From the NCBI GenBank assembly GCA_963978895.1, contig OZ022239.1, forward strand, positions 14,673,566 through 14,737,565: 64,000 nucleotides of DNA. Reading direction: 5' to 3'. The notes beneath the pieces were generated by a model. It worked only from the letters and a program-made list of their open reading frames with translations. It had not been told where the DNA came from and did no database searches. The DNA comes from Erpobdella octoculata. Lineage: Eukaryota > Annelida > Clitellata > Hirudinida > Erpobdellidae. Shown piece after piece: positions 24,435 through 35,927 of the stretch; within the stretch, counting starts at the first letter, position 1, and every line of letters starts with the position of its first letter. A program made the translations under genes and the position numbers.

Positions 24435-24960
24435 CTTCTACAACCTATTCAGTTAGAACACTAACAGTAGCATGTTATAAACTGGACTCTGAACTGAAAT
24501 ATATTAACGACGCTAACTGGTTAATTAAAATAAGAATGTGTAGCAATAATAAATGCTGGAGGGAAGATCACGGGCACAAGCTCCCTCCGACGAAATAAAA
24601 CTTAAAACAAAACTACCAGAGCAAAAATGCTTATTATTGTAAATTTTTTACTTAAATTGGTATGTATATCTGTAACTTGTAAATCTTTCATTCAGCTTGT
24701 CACCCAATTTACTTTCTAAGATTGACCTGAAAATTCGCATGCGTATTATTCGTTTTTGATGACAATAAATAAATTTATCATCATCACTTAAAAATAAATT
24801 GTTACTTGCCAAATTTAACATTCATTTTATATACGGGATACACATTGTTTGTTTACATATGGTTAGTTAAAAAATTTCCAATACTAGAAAGAACTACAGG
24901 AAAATATAAACAAGAACTTTTTAAAAACACTTTTTAATTTAATAAAAGCGAAAGCGTTTA

Positions 24961-25173
24961 TGTCAAATAAACTCAATTATAAAGAAATATAAAGTGAGAT
25001 ATGTAAAAACGTGTGTTTATTTGATGTAAGAACGAGAATGAGCAACAACTACGAATCGAGTACAAAAACAATAACGACAATGAGCGAGGCGGAACCGTCC
25101 TCGCGCATGTCCAAAGACTATGAAAAACCTAGACAAGATACCATTAAAATAAATAATTATATAGTATCTGACA
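24961..25173 (-). mobile_element. Gypsy element A, 3' LTR
   Basis: On the minus strand the LTR begins TGTCAGATAC directly after the purine tract AAAAAGGGAGG (25174-25186) and ends TTATTTGACA, giving 213 bp with TG...CA ends. It belongs to the integrase fragment just upstream (25392-26310). Confidence 0.65.
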
Positions 25174-25391
25174 CCTCCCTTTTTGAGGAGAAATGTTAAT
25201 CTGCAATGTAGTCTTTGAACCTGATGGGTGGCCTGACCATTCAGCCTGAAGATGTTCGTAGGCACGACTTAAATGCAATGGGTGGCCTGTCATTCGTGTC
25301 CAAATATGTTTGTAAGCCTGGTGGCAGTGCCGTTGGTCGTTGAGCAGAGGGTGATGTTGTAACTGGCGCCAAGTCATCGTCGAAATGTGGC

Positions 25392-26310
25392 TCACAGTTT
25401 GGTGGACGTTCGCGGGTCCTTCCGGTTGCGTCGAAAACGTGGTGTTCCTTCCTCAGTGATTATGTTGTACGACCGAGGTGACGAGTTGGCTGCAATGACT
25501 TTCGCAGCTTGCCATGAATGTCTGTTGTGCACTCGCACCACATGGCCCGGCTGCAGTGACTTCAGAGGACGAGTTCCTTTGTCATGATAGTGCCTCTGAC
25601 GATCTTGTCGAACTTGCAGGTCATGACGCACAGACTCAGAAGCCAATGCTGTTGGTAAGGCTGGAATTCTTGAGCGAAGAGAACAGTTGAACATCAATTC
25701 AGCTGGGCTGTATTCACTTCCAGCGATTGGTGCATTTCGATATTGCAGAAGCGCAATAGTAATATCCTGGTTGCTGTCGGCAGTCTTGCGCATCAGTTGT
25801 TTGATGGTCTGCACGAATCGCTCGATTTGACCGTTTGACTTTGGATAGAGCGGACTGGACGTGACTATCTGGAAGTCCCAGGACTCGGCAAATTGACGCA
25901 TGGTGAAACTGTTGAACGGGTTGTTGTCCGCCATCAATGTCTCTGGTATGCCATATCGCGCGAATATGTCCTTCAGATGCTTGATCACACAGTCGGCTGA
26001 CTTGCTGGCTATCTTAACGTATTCTGGAAACTTGCAAAAGTAGTCTTTCCCGTGCAGCGTGAAGATGTCGACGCCAACTTTCTGGTATGGTCTCTGCGGA
26101 ACAGGTGCGCGATCATAGGCTCGGAAGCCTGACGATTTCGGTAGGTGTTGCGTGTTTTCAATGTCCCGATTAATACCTGGCCAGAACACAGCAGCACGTG
26201 CTAGGGCTTTGCATTTATCCATCCCCAAATGACCTTCATGAAGTCGAAACAGAATTTCCTTCCGTATTCCAGTCGGGATGACGATTCTGTTGGTGTATAG
26301 AACCGTCTAA
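25392..26310 (-). pseudogene. Gypsy element A integrase
   Basis: The minus-strand frame starts LYTNRIVIPTGIRKEIL and HEGHLGMDKCK, half of the HHCC zinc site. The CxxC half is degraded (NTQHLPKSSG). The DDE core follows: VGVDIF, then MADNNPFNSF, then YPKSNGQIERF, so D, D and E are all present. The C-terminal QPGHVVRVHNRHSWQAAKV segment resembles the Gypsy GPY-like tail. The family resembles K02A2.6-type Gypsy polyproteins. RT and RNase H are missing, and the upstream neighbour is a gag piece in the opposite orientation, so the element is rearranged. Confidence 0.85.
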
Positions 26311-26935
26311 AAGAACGACTGCTGCAAGAAGCCGACCTGACGTTGGCTAAAACAATTGCCATCTGCCGAGCTGCGGAGGCGACACGAGAACAAATCAAGA
26401 CATTCAACTCGGCACAACGAACAGCAACACAACCATCAACATCAAACGTCTGCGCTGTGCAGCGACAGGAGAAGTATAAACATCACAACCAGTCTGCACA
26501 GCCTACAACATCATCGAGGTACAACAACACCAGGCCGTCCTGTCGCAACTGTGGCCGCTCACATGCGTCAGGTGAGTGTCGAGCAAAGAACGTCGAGTGC
26601 CGCGCATGCCGGAAGCTAGGACACTTCTAAAAGTTTTCCATCACCACGGGACGGCAGCCGCGGTCACGATCAAAGTTACAACAAGCCATCAATGAAATCT
26701 TTAAACAGTCGTCTGATGGCATATTCACAAACAGTGTCAAAGTTCATTCTACAACAACAAAGACCTGGACGAAAACGATCAAAATCAACGCCAAGGATGT
26801 CAACTGCAAGCTCGACTCTGGAGCAAAAGCAAACGGCATGCCCTACAGCACCTACATATCACTACGATATCACAGCGTCATTCGTCCAACATCTGACAAG
26901 ATATACATCTTTCTCCAGCGTTTTCAATGTTTAAA
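26303..26935 (+). pseudogene. Gypsy element A-type gag nucleocapsid and protease, inverted
   Basis: The plus strand reads RLKERLLQEADLTLAKTIAI, a linker, a zinc knuckle CRNCGRSHASGEC, and a second knuckle CRACRKLGHF truncated by a stop. After a frameshift comes VNCKLDSGAKANGMP, the aspartic protease DSG motif. It abuts the minus-strand integrase at about 26303 with no spacer, so gag-pro and integrase now diverge from a single breakpoint. Confidence 0.8.
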
Positions 26936-27282
26936 AAATACTTCATTAGGGTAAACTGACCACTGACCATTTTGACCATTGGCCACTTTTCAGATGCATT
27001 TTTAAGAAATTCACCATGATCTAGAACTCTTACTAAAGTTTTAAACACTTTGGCTATATGTAACCTTAATAACTTCGACTCGCTAATTGCGAGCCAGTAT
27101 CAAGTCTGGACAAAGTAACGGGCCGGGCCGGGCCTGACCGAGTTGTCGACGGCCGTAAAAAATTCCCCCGTGCAGTACTCTAGTCAGTTTTTGTAAAATA
27201 TTTGAAAATGGATCCAGATATGCTCTAAAGTTCATCTAATTGTAATTGTACGTTATTTACTGATTATTTTCAAAGTGTAAAA

Positions 27283-27345
27283 ATGCCGACTTGCGCAGCT
27301 GACAATTGTTCAGATTGAAAAAGAGCCAAACATTCTTTTCAATTG
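27283..27345 (+). pseudogene. THAP-domain-like relic
   Basis: The plus strand reads MPTCAADNCSD, a stop, then KRAKHSFQL. The MPxCxAxxCS start with a downstream HSF resembles the first part of a THAP zinc finger. The frame is broken and no further THAP landmarks could be followed. Confidence 0.3.
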
Positions 27346-27786
27346 TATGTACTTAATTACGGCAAGCTTCAACCTCCCAGTATAGTTTATTAATTAAAAG
27401 CTTTAAAATCTAGTCTTTCTAAATTCGCAAGGATGAAATATGGTGCTAAAATAGCGGCGGTGAGAGCCTAAAAAATTTATAATTCATTTAATAGGCAAAG
27501 CGCGATCCAGTCTTTAACCTATTGGAGGGCCTGGGCATATTAGGATAATGGGGCCCCTATGACCTTGACAGAGCACTAATTTGTTAGAATAGACAAAGAA
27601 AGTAGATAAACAAGGTTAAATATTTATTTTTATTAACAATCACATGAAACGAAAAATATATTATAGTCCACAAAAGTAGCTCTTTTAGCACTTACAGGTT
27701 AGGGTTTTTAGATTTCAGATGGTCAAAATTGTTAATCACTTCTTCAAAATCTATGCTTTTGACACACTTTTACCTAACTTGACTTC

Positions 27787-27817
<31 letters not shown>

Positions 27818-27918
27818 CTCTGTCTGTCTGTCTGTCTGTCCGTCTGTCTGTCTGTCTGTCCGTCCGTCTGTCTGTCTGTCGGTCTGTCTGTCGGTCTGTC
27901 TGTCGGTCTGTCTGTCGT
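27787..27918. repeat. (GTCT)n microsatellite
   Basis: About 32 units of CTGT/GTCT with CCGT and CGGT variants. The long Ser/Val/Cys/Leu frame is an artefact. Confidence 0.97.
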
Positions 27919-28394
27919 CAAATTTTGCAATCGATTTTAAACTAACTTCCCGATGATCTAGAAACTTAAAAATTTTTTAATTCTTCCGAACTGATTAACA
28001 ATGCATTCTATCAAATTTTCGGATCGATTGGACAAAATTTAATGAAATAATTATTGTCTATGCTAATATGCTCGCTGTTTATGTAACAGAATGTGGCATA
28101 CACAATCGATTATATAAAAGTGTGTTTTTAAAAAACTTTGTTTTTGCTTCACTTGTTAGCACATAAAATTCTATGGACATCAGCGACAAACTGGTTAACC
28201 TCACTTGAAGCAATGTACTTCTCAATTAATTTTAAATTCTTTTTAATTTGGAGAAGGAGCGTTCCCCACTGCAGTTAGTTACCATCATGCTTAAAAAGAT
28301 TCTCAATGCGATTTCTACATTTGGAAATGTGTCTTCAATTTTATTTTCTTTCAAAAGTTGATATATTTTTAATATACAATTTTTTTTAATAGTT

Positions 28395-28550
28395 TATAGT
28401 TCTTTACACCAAGTGTTTTAAGACTGAAACGGCTGTGTCAGAAGCACCTAAGTACTTCCAGTCGTGGATCATAATTTGATCCTTCTAACTTTTTCCTCCT
28501 CCTTTCTCCAGGCTTGGGACTGGCTTGCAAAAGCAAGGCGGAGTTGTTTA
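28395..28550 (+). repeat. Dispersed repeat family X, copy 1
   Basis: Landmarks TTTACACCAAGTGTTTTAAG, GTACTTCCAGTCGTGGATCA, TAATTTGATCC and GGCTTGGGACTGGCTTGCAA. Copies 2 and 3 lie at 31615-31750 (+) and 59665-58795 (-, split by an insertion). No coding content is seen. Confidence 0.75.
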
Positions 28551-29159
28551 ATATACAATCCTTATTACAAACTTTTATTTAGGTTACAATCTCTGTTTGT
28601 GTGTGTGTATGTGTGTGGCTTTCTCTGTACGCAAATCTTGCAAGTAAAATTTAACCAGCTTTTTGACTAGCTGGGAAGCTGAAACTTTCAGCATAACTTT
28701 ATATTGGATAACAATACATGATTCAATTGAAAAAAACTTAATTTGAACATCTTTCGTATTTATAAATCAAGTGTATTTGAAATTAAAGTTTGTGTTAAAA
28801 ACTCGTTTTTTCCTTTACTTGTTTTCACTGTGTATGTGCTAAGTATATACCATTATATATTTAAATTTATCTAAACATGCTGAAGTCGAAAAGCCTAATT
28901 TTTGGGAGAGAGTAGAATTGCTTGGCGCATGTAAAAGCTAGTAAGTTGTTATTTATTGTAGTCAGTAATTTAGGTTCGATTTCTTCGCATTATATAAGTT
29001 TATATAAATATTGGTTATCGTTTGGTGATCTGACAAGAACTAGAGACTTTGTATTTGATCTGAGGGGGGCCCCTATCGATCGCGGGGCCCGAGCACTTGC
29101 CCAAAGTGCCCACTGGGAAAGAGAGGGGTGGATCCAGTTAGGCATAGAGATTAGTAATA

Positions 29160-29175
29160 ACTTTTTTTTTATTAT

Positions 29176-29206
<31 letters not shown>

Positions 29207-31612
29207 GAACATTTATTGAGCACGAAACAAAACAACAGTGAAGTTATAAATAAGGAAAAAAAATCAAGTGCTCAAAAGGTTCATCCAAAGGGAATTACTT
29301 CCCGCTAACTGGACGACCTATAAACGAAAATTCAGATACGAACCGAGACAGAGAAATAAAAGTTAACATAAGTGTATAGGAGTAAACATAAGTATATATA
29401 AGTTAACATATCTGTATCGAAGTTAACATAAGTATATAGATATTGAAATTATGAATCTAGCTGTAATATGTAAGATTTCAACGATTTTTTAAATAGCGAA
29501 ATGCTTTTCAATGAGGATATTGTTATTGGAATACTTGAATACAACCGCGGACCATAACACTTTATGGAGAATGTTTTGAGAGTTGTTCGAGCAAAATCGG
29601 ACCGAAAGCAATGCAAAGAACGCACATCATGAGAATGTACATGAGACGATTTTGTGAAAAGGTTATCAAATGACAACGGTAACATATGGTTGTCATATTT
29701 GTACATGAAAATACTAACAAGAAAAAAATTAATTTGATATACATTCAGTAGGTTGTTCTCGATCATTTTCATTTTACAAGATGATGTAAAGGGCAAGTTA
29801 AATAATATTCGGATGATTCTTTTCTGTAAAATGTGGAGAGACTTTAGACGTGTAGGATAATTTGAAGCCCAAACAATATTACAATAGGACAAGTAAGGGT
29901 AAACGAGAGCGTAATACAACATCATAGAAATATTTTTATCCACAAATCGACTCACGCGAGATAGAATTCCACAATTATTTGCAACTTTAGAGGTGACGTA
30001 ACTAATATGGTCAATCAGTGAGAGGTGCTCATCAAGCAACATTCCAAGAAATTTACACGAGGAAACTCGCGCAATAGGTTTATCGTCAATAAGAAGTTGA
30101 TAATCAGAACAAATTAATTTATTTCTATGGTGGAATAGAATATAGTTGGTTTTACTTATATTTAAAGAAAGTTTATTCGCACAAAACCATTTATAAACGG
30201 AAAGTAGTTCATGATTAGTAACATCATATAAATCTTTTAGGTTTTCACCAGAAGCAAAAAGGTTGGTATCATCGGCGAACAAGACAAATTCGAGACGATG
30301 CGAAACAGTGCACAAATCATTAATGTAGACAAGAAATAAGAGAGGGCCTAGCACCGACCCCTGAGGCACGCCACAAGTTACCCGCCGCGTTGATGAAGTA
30401 ACTTCGTTGTAGTGTACCTGTTGAGTTCTACCGCTCAAATAATCTTCAAACCACATTAATGGAATCCCTCGGACCCCATAGTGTTCAAGTTTTTTTAGCA
30501 AGACTTTGTGATTCACTGTATCAAAAGCCTTGGCCAGATCCAGAAACACGCCGATGATGTAGTCTCCTCGATCCATAGCCTCCGCAACCCTCGAGTGCAA
30601 CAGAACGAGCGGCATGTAGGTAGAGTGATTTTTTCTAAAGCCAAACTGACTCCTGGTAATGATGGAAAATCTGGCAAGAAATCCATAGAGCCTGGAGTGC
30701 ATAGCTTTTTCAAAAAACTTTGAGAAGAAACATAAAATAGATATTGGCCGATAATTGGAAATGGTATCTTTTTTGCCAGATTTGTGAAGGGGAATTACTT
30801 TTGCCGACTTTAACTGATCAGGAAAAACCCCTGAAGAAAAAGAGCAGTTTATTATGCAGGAAAGAATATGGGCTATCCGTGGAACAGAGCATCTTGCAAT
30901 ACACGGGTCAACTCCGTCAATTCCACTGCTGTGTGAGATTTTTAATCGTGTCGATATTTCAATGATCTCGTCCGGTGTTGTAGGTACAGCATCGAAAGAA
31001 TGGACCACGGGATTACCAAGATATTCATCAAATGTTTCATTAGGAATTAATATATTTTTTGCGAGATCTGTGCCAATGCTGGAGAAATGGTTATTAAACG
31101 AGTCAACAATTTCTGTAGGAGAGGTCAAATAACTCCCGTCACCCGCATCAAAAGTCCTGCACTGCTCCACAGAAGATCGCTTGCCCATTAGGCTCCCAAT
31201 GATTTTCCATGTTTCTTTAGCATTGTTTTGACATAAATTGAATTTTTTTGAATAGAATTCTTTGATTGTCGCAATTTTCATTGATTTGAAGCGATTACGG
31301 TACACAGTGAATTTTTCTTTATTGGCCACTGTCGGGCTCTTGAGGTATTTTTTATATAAGGCATTTTTCTTTTTGCAGCACTTCATGAGATTTGGCGTCA
31401 TCCAATCCTTATCAAATCTAGCAGGACCACGAGTGTATTTAACCAGTGGAAAACACTTGTTATATATTTCGAGATACTTATTAATGAATAATGAGTAAGC
31501 AGAGGACGCATCACCACCATCGGCCATCCCAATCACCCCAGACCAGTCCATCTCACCCAACATCTGTTCAAACATCTCTTTCTGTCTCAGGCTGGTCAGC
31601 CTTCTAAATGAA
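29160..31612 (-). mobile_element. LINE with intact RT ORF and poly(A) tail (Jockey/CR1 superfamily)
   Basis: A 708-codon frame (31575-29449, minus, open a few codons further upstream) covers the pre-RT linker and a complete reverse transcriptase. Residues about 270-300 read KVIPLHKSGKKDTISNYRPI. Then FLDLAKAFDTVNHKVLL supplies the first catalytic Asp, GVPQGSVLGPLLFLVYINDL is next, and FADDTNLF holds the catalytic Asp pair. A C-terminal domain with LVYPYLSYCNIVW follows. No stop interrupts it. The apurinic endonuclease is missing, so the copy is 5'-truncated at about 31612. After the stop comes about 240 bp of 3' UTR, an AATAAA signal (29217-29212) and a run of 29 A (29206-29178, T on the plus strand). 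The tail and intact frame suggest a recent insertion. The AT-rich UTR contains short TATGTTAACTT repeats (29350-29440). Confidence 0.92.
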
Positions 31613-31614
31613 AT

Positions 31615-31750
31615 CTGATCTCTTTATAGTCCTTTACACCTAGTGTTTTAAAACTGATATAGCAGTACTTCCTGTTGGGGATCATAATTTGATCCTTTTA
31701 ACTTTTCCTTCCTCCTTGGGACTGATTTGCAAAAACAAGGCTCAGTTATC
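31615..31750 (+). repeat. Dispersed repeat family X, copy 2
   Basis: Shares TTTACACCTAGTGTTTTAAA, GGGGATCATAATTTGATCC and TTGGGACTGATTTGCAAAAA with copy 1 at 28395. It directly abuts the 5' end of the LINE. Confidence 0.7.
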
Positions 31751-31775
31751 AGTGGTTACATCTTACACTTTACAT

Positions 31776-32262
31776 TCTCACAGATTTAATTTACTAGATA
31801 GATCATTCCATAGGAGGCCACGCACATATATGATAAACCTAGATGGGTATATGTATTTTTATGAATATTTTAGCCGTTATTTCATTTTATGAAGTTTTGT
31901 AAGATTGTTTTCACTCACAGCTGGGTGTTACTCCCAAACGGGTGACACCCACGTGGGTTGCCCCGCGCACCCCTTGCTACGCAATTGCTCTTACCCACCG
32001 AAGCCAAGGCCAAGCTATCTCAAATGACAAAGTTGCGTGGACATCTATTTTCTAGACTATGCAGTCGCATTCAGCAGTACTACAGCTCACAGCATACCTA
32101 ATTATACAAATTTAGCGCTGGTGTCTGGTGTCACAGATTTAAATAACTACTAGATAGATCATTCCATAGAAAGCCGCGCACATAAATGAAAAACCTAGAT
32201 AGGTATTTAGGTTTTTAGCAGTTATTTCATTTCATTAAGTTGTAAGATTTTTTCAATAGCTC
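31776..32262. repeat. Direct repeat pair, about 135 bp each
   Basis: TAGATAGATCATTCCATAG followed by a CGCACATA-type segment and TTATTTCATTT occurs at about 31776-31912 and again at 32131-32262. Between the copies is GC-richer sequence with GGGTGACACCCACG palindromes. I see no gene. Confidence 0.6.
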
Positions 32263-33740
32263 TGGTCGCAAGAGAAATTAAAACTTTTTTTCAGACTTTG
32301 ACTTGTGTTTTGATGTTGTTAGCATGATTTCCATATTTTAGACCATATTGCAAAGTTATCTAGTTTAAAAAAAAAATTGCATAAACAAACAAACTTTGAA
32401 TTTGAAAAAATAATGTTTTGAAAAAAATATATAGGTATTGTCTTCCACCGGTCATCAATCAATCAAATAAACTTAACAATCGTTTTTTCTTTAATTCAAA
32501 AGCGCTCCAATAAATTTGTAAATAAAAATGTTCTAAAACCATAAAAAACAACAAAATTACAACATGCATACGTAATTAGAAGACGGAAGACTATCAGCAT
32601 AATTTACCAAAAAATAAAAAACAACAACATTCAGTAAGAGCATAGATAACTGAAAAGCAAAACAATTATTATATGAAAAAGATTTCAAAATTGCCTTTAT
32701 TGGCAGCACTACCAATGACCGTAAAACTGACAACTACAAAAAAACCCTTTTTCAATCACTAACATGATAACAAACTTTGAAAAAACATCAAAGGTAATGA
32801 CAAACATTCTAAAAAATGAAATAATAATCCCTTGACAAGGCCGGGTTTATAAGATGCTGGGCCGCACAAACAGTGCCAATTGGGCTTCTTCCTAAGAACA
32901 AAAAATACCACTACAAATGTGTGGACAACAGCCAAAATCAAAATAATTTATTTCTCTTCTTTGTAAAGAAAATTAAAAAAGTAATGTGCTGTTCTCAGAT
33001 GATGTGCTTTATCCCAGATTAACAAAAAAAATGTTTTACTGTGGGTTGGGTTGGGTCAGAAAATTTAACTATTCCGGTGGAATGGGTTGGGTCGCCACTA
33101 ATCGCCACAAATGAACCCATGTCTACCTCTGCCTCGTCCTGGTAAATAATTACAAAACGCTTCAATTCCGTGTTATTTTTTCGATGTCATTAAACACTTA
33201 TGTACAGCTACACAATGAGTAAGTAGTCAAGCCCTTATTGCCGAATTTTCAGAGAACGAGATCGCTTTCAAGCAAAACTTTTTCAAAACCGGCTTTTTCA
33301 ACCATTTCTGCTTCGATGATAGTCTCGTCAAATTTTTTCCCTAATAACTTTTCAGAGATTTTATTAGGTATACGTAGACTTTGTTTTATCATTTGACGTA
33401 TCAATGGTTGCTGTCAAAGATTTTAAACTTCTGCTAGATTTATTGATTCTAAACGAGTTATAAGGCTTAATCACAATGGACAAATAAAGCTCGCCTTAGT
33501 TGCTGTAATGGCATTGTTCTTTTCACAATCTATCGTGTTTTTTGGTGATGTTGCAGAGGTTCAGCGCAGTTGATACAATTTTTACAGTTGGTATAATAAA
33601 GATTGAGAATTTACAGAAATCAGAATACAAACTTTTCATAACTTTCTATGAGCCTGCAGAAGCAAAAATTAGGGTTTAAATTGACAGAACTCCAAAAAAG
33701 AAAAACATATTTTATGTCACCATCTATAACCACAAATTGA

Positions 33741-33974
33741 GTGAATGATTTTTATGCGCGACAAAGGAACTTGTTAAGTGCAGCTATGTTTTATCCATTT
33801 TTACCGACTCTTTTTCGGGGCCGCCAAGAGATGGAGACCGGGATAATCCCAGAGCCGCCAGAGCCCGTACTTTTTAGAAGGCCTGGATCAGAAGAAATAT
33901 TAAGAACTCATTTCGACTACCCCCTTGGTCATCAGCTATATTTAGACAGAAAAAAAGAATTTGAAGAAGAGTAG
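33741..33974 (+). other. Short open frame, probably transposon-derived
   Basis: The 77-codon frame contains PEPVLFRRPGSEEILRTHFD and ends KKEFEEE. The nucleotide stretch around GACTACCCCCTTGGTCATCAG resembles GACTACCCCTCACTGGTCATC at about 590-612, so the segment is probably a dispersed repeat rather than a host exon. No domain is recognised. Confidence 0.25.
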
Positions 33975-34348
33975 TTTTTAGAGAATTTTGAATGAAGCTC
34001 GGGTTAAAATTATTTTCCCGGAGCCCATGTTTTCTTTCGGCAACCCTGTTATTTTTTTTACTTGATTTATTATCACAAGTCTCATTCCATAACAAGCTTC
34101 AAAAATAACCCCGGAGAGTTTTTCCTGTGGTGTCATAGTGTCATCGACGTTATTGAAGGTTATTATATTATGAAAACTGTGGTCACTATAGTGTTATATT
34201 TCCTTGATGTTTTAAAAGGTAAGCTGATTTTTATAAGCTTTTATTAACTTTCACTTGTACGGATGTCCATAGGATGTCCGCGAAGTTCGGAAGATCATTA
34301 CGAAATTCACTTACCTTAAAAAGTATAGTTTAACTAGCGGGGTACCCG

Positions 34349-34605
34349 GCGATAGGAACCCGAACAATTCCTAATAATTAGACTTTAGGCTACAGGTGCG
34401 ACGGCTTATAAAGGAGAGTCGTACAGACAGTTCACCGGTCTACACAGAGTGGCTTCTAGTGAACTCTACTGAGAGATAGTCGTTGTATATTTGAATAGTT
34501 TAAGTTAAGAAAACTTGTTTTATGTTTTATGTTATATTTGGTTTTCTAATAAATAGTTATAAGGAATTAACTCGTAGTAGCTTATGCGATAGAAACGATA
34601 TAACA
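34349..34605 (+). mobile_element. Gypsy element B, 5' LTR
   Basis: About 256 bp, matching 37379-37634 with scattered substitutions (for example CAATTCC/CAATTAC, GAGAGTCG/GAGAGTTG, and a diverged first few bases). It ends GATATAACA. A primer-binding-like TGGCGACGAGGATT follows three bases later. Flanks CCCG (34345-34348) and CCCG (37635-37638) look like a 4-bp target duplication inside the GCCCGG motif of the dispersed repeat. Confidence 0.9.
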
Positions 34606-34626
34606 ACTGGCGACGAGGATTAAACT

Positions 34627-35112
34627 TTGTTTCGGCACCTTTATCAAATGTCTGAGGAATTTTTTAAACTGCTGGTTGCACGAAAATTAAATGAAATGTG
34701 TGAAAAGGCTCAACTCGGTAGAATAGATATAGAAACCCTTAAATGCTTACTATTCATTTTTGCACTAAAAGCTCCTGAATTAATGGAATTTCGGCTTTAT
34801 TTGTTGAGAAAATTGGACAAAGATCGAAAGATTACTCTTAACGACCTAGTGCAAGAGTACCAAGCACTTCAAACAGTAAAAGATGATGCTAAAGTATTGG
34901 GAATAATTCCAACTGAAATAAACAACATACGACGCTACGAACGTAAAAAGCAAAGTGATTATCCACCGAGCCCATGCCCAGTCTGTTTTGGCGATCATTG
35001 GAAGAAAGACTGTCCCTCACGTCAACAGCGTCGAAGAACCAGCTCATACGTGCACAATTCACCACCATTCAGCCCAGACGGTAGTCGTTCGTCAACGCCA
35101 AGTTGGTTTTAA
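34627..35112 (+). pseudogene. Gypsy element B gag fragment
   Basis: 161 codons (the first codon is not ATG) with a helical region (ELMEFRLYLLRKLDKD) and a zinc knuckle CPVCFGDHWKKDC (CX2CX3HX4C) at about residues 117-129. It starts right after the primer-binding site, so the N-terminal capsid part of Gag seems lost. A stop at 35112 separates it from the protease fragment. Confidence 0.75.
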
Positions 35113-35227
35113 CATTGCTCTTGTATAAACGAAAGATGCCTATCAACACCAAACTATTTCCGACATTGTAATCAGCCACGACAGCCACCAAGATCACATC
35201 AATTGCACTCTCAGGAATACCGGAAAA

Positions 35228-35760
35228 ATGACTGCGTCTCGCCCAAGATCTTCAACCGACCATTTTAAACATCCTTATAAACAGCATAGCCATGGGTCAG
35301 TGTCCAGTGTTGATGGTGATTCGCGTCGATTAATAAATATCTGCATAAATGGAGTCCAGACACGACTTCAACTGGACACTGGAGCAGTAATACTTCATCG
35401 CTTCAAAGATGGTTCGGAGAAGGCAATTGCACATGCAAGTCGAACACTCACGGGAGCTGAAAGTAAATATGGTCAAATCGAAAAAGAAGGTCTGACACTC
35501 ATTTTTGCTGTACACAAATTTCACCGATAGATTTATGGTGGAAGATTCACATTACTCACTGACCATAAACCACTGGTATCTATTTTTGGAACCAGAAAAG
35601 GAATTCCAGCCTATCGAGCAAATCGACTACAACGATGGGCTTTAGTACTTTTAGCTTACAATTTTAAGATAGAGTACCGTAACACTCTATCATTTGGCTA
35701 TGCCGACGCTTTATCGCGGTTGATTTCTCAAAAAACCCGACCAGGATTTGGTAATCGCGT
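35228..35760 (+). pseudogene. Gypsy element B protease-RNase H joint, RT deleted
   Basis: The frame runs [19 protein letters not shown], the aspartic protease motif, and then jumps directly into [19 protein letters not shown], the RNase H start. After a stop at 35530 the RNase H continues (IYGGRFTLLTDHKPL, NRLQRWALVLLAY, YADALSRL). The whole reverse transcriptase, expected between these two motifs, is absent. The junction is in frame at the codon after DTGA. Confidence 0.88.
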
Positions 35761-35927
35761 CTATAAACGAGGAGGTAGACGCTACGTATGTCAAAACCCT
35801 CAAACAGTTACCAATCAGTCACGTGGACGTTCGTCAACACACAGCCACAGATGACACGTTAAAACTCGTATAGGACTACACCGTAACTGGACGATGGCCA
35901 CGAAGGTCTTCACCGTCAATATCCCGT

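Noticed and set aside
27719..27940. Cys/Val/Ser/Leu-rich 73-codon ORF
   Set aside because: A pure (GTCT)n microsatellite artefact.
30508..31132. Several plus-strand ORFs opposite the 29-31 kb LINE
   Set aside because: Antisense shadows of the intact RT frame.
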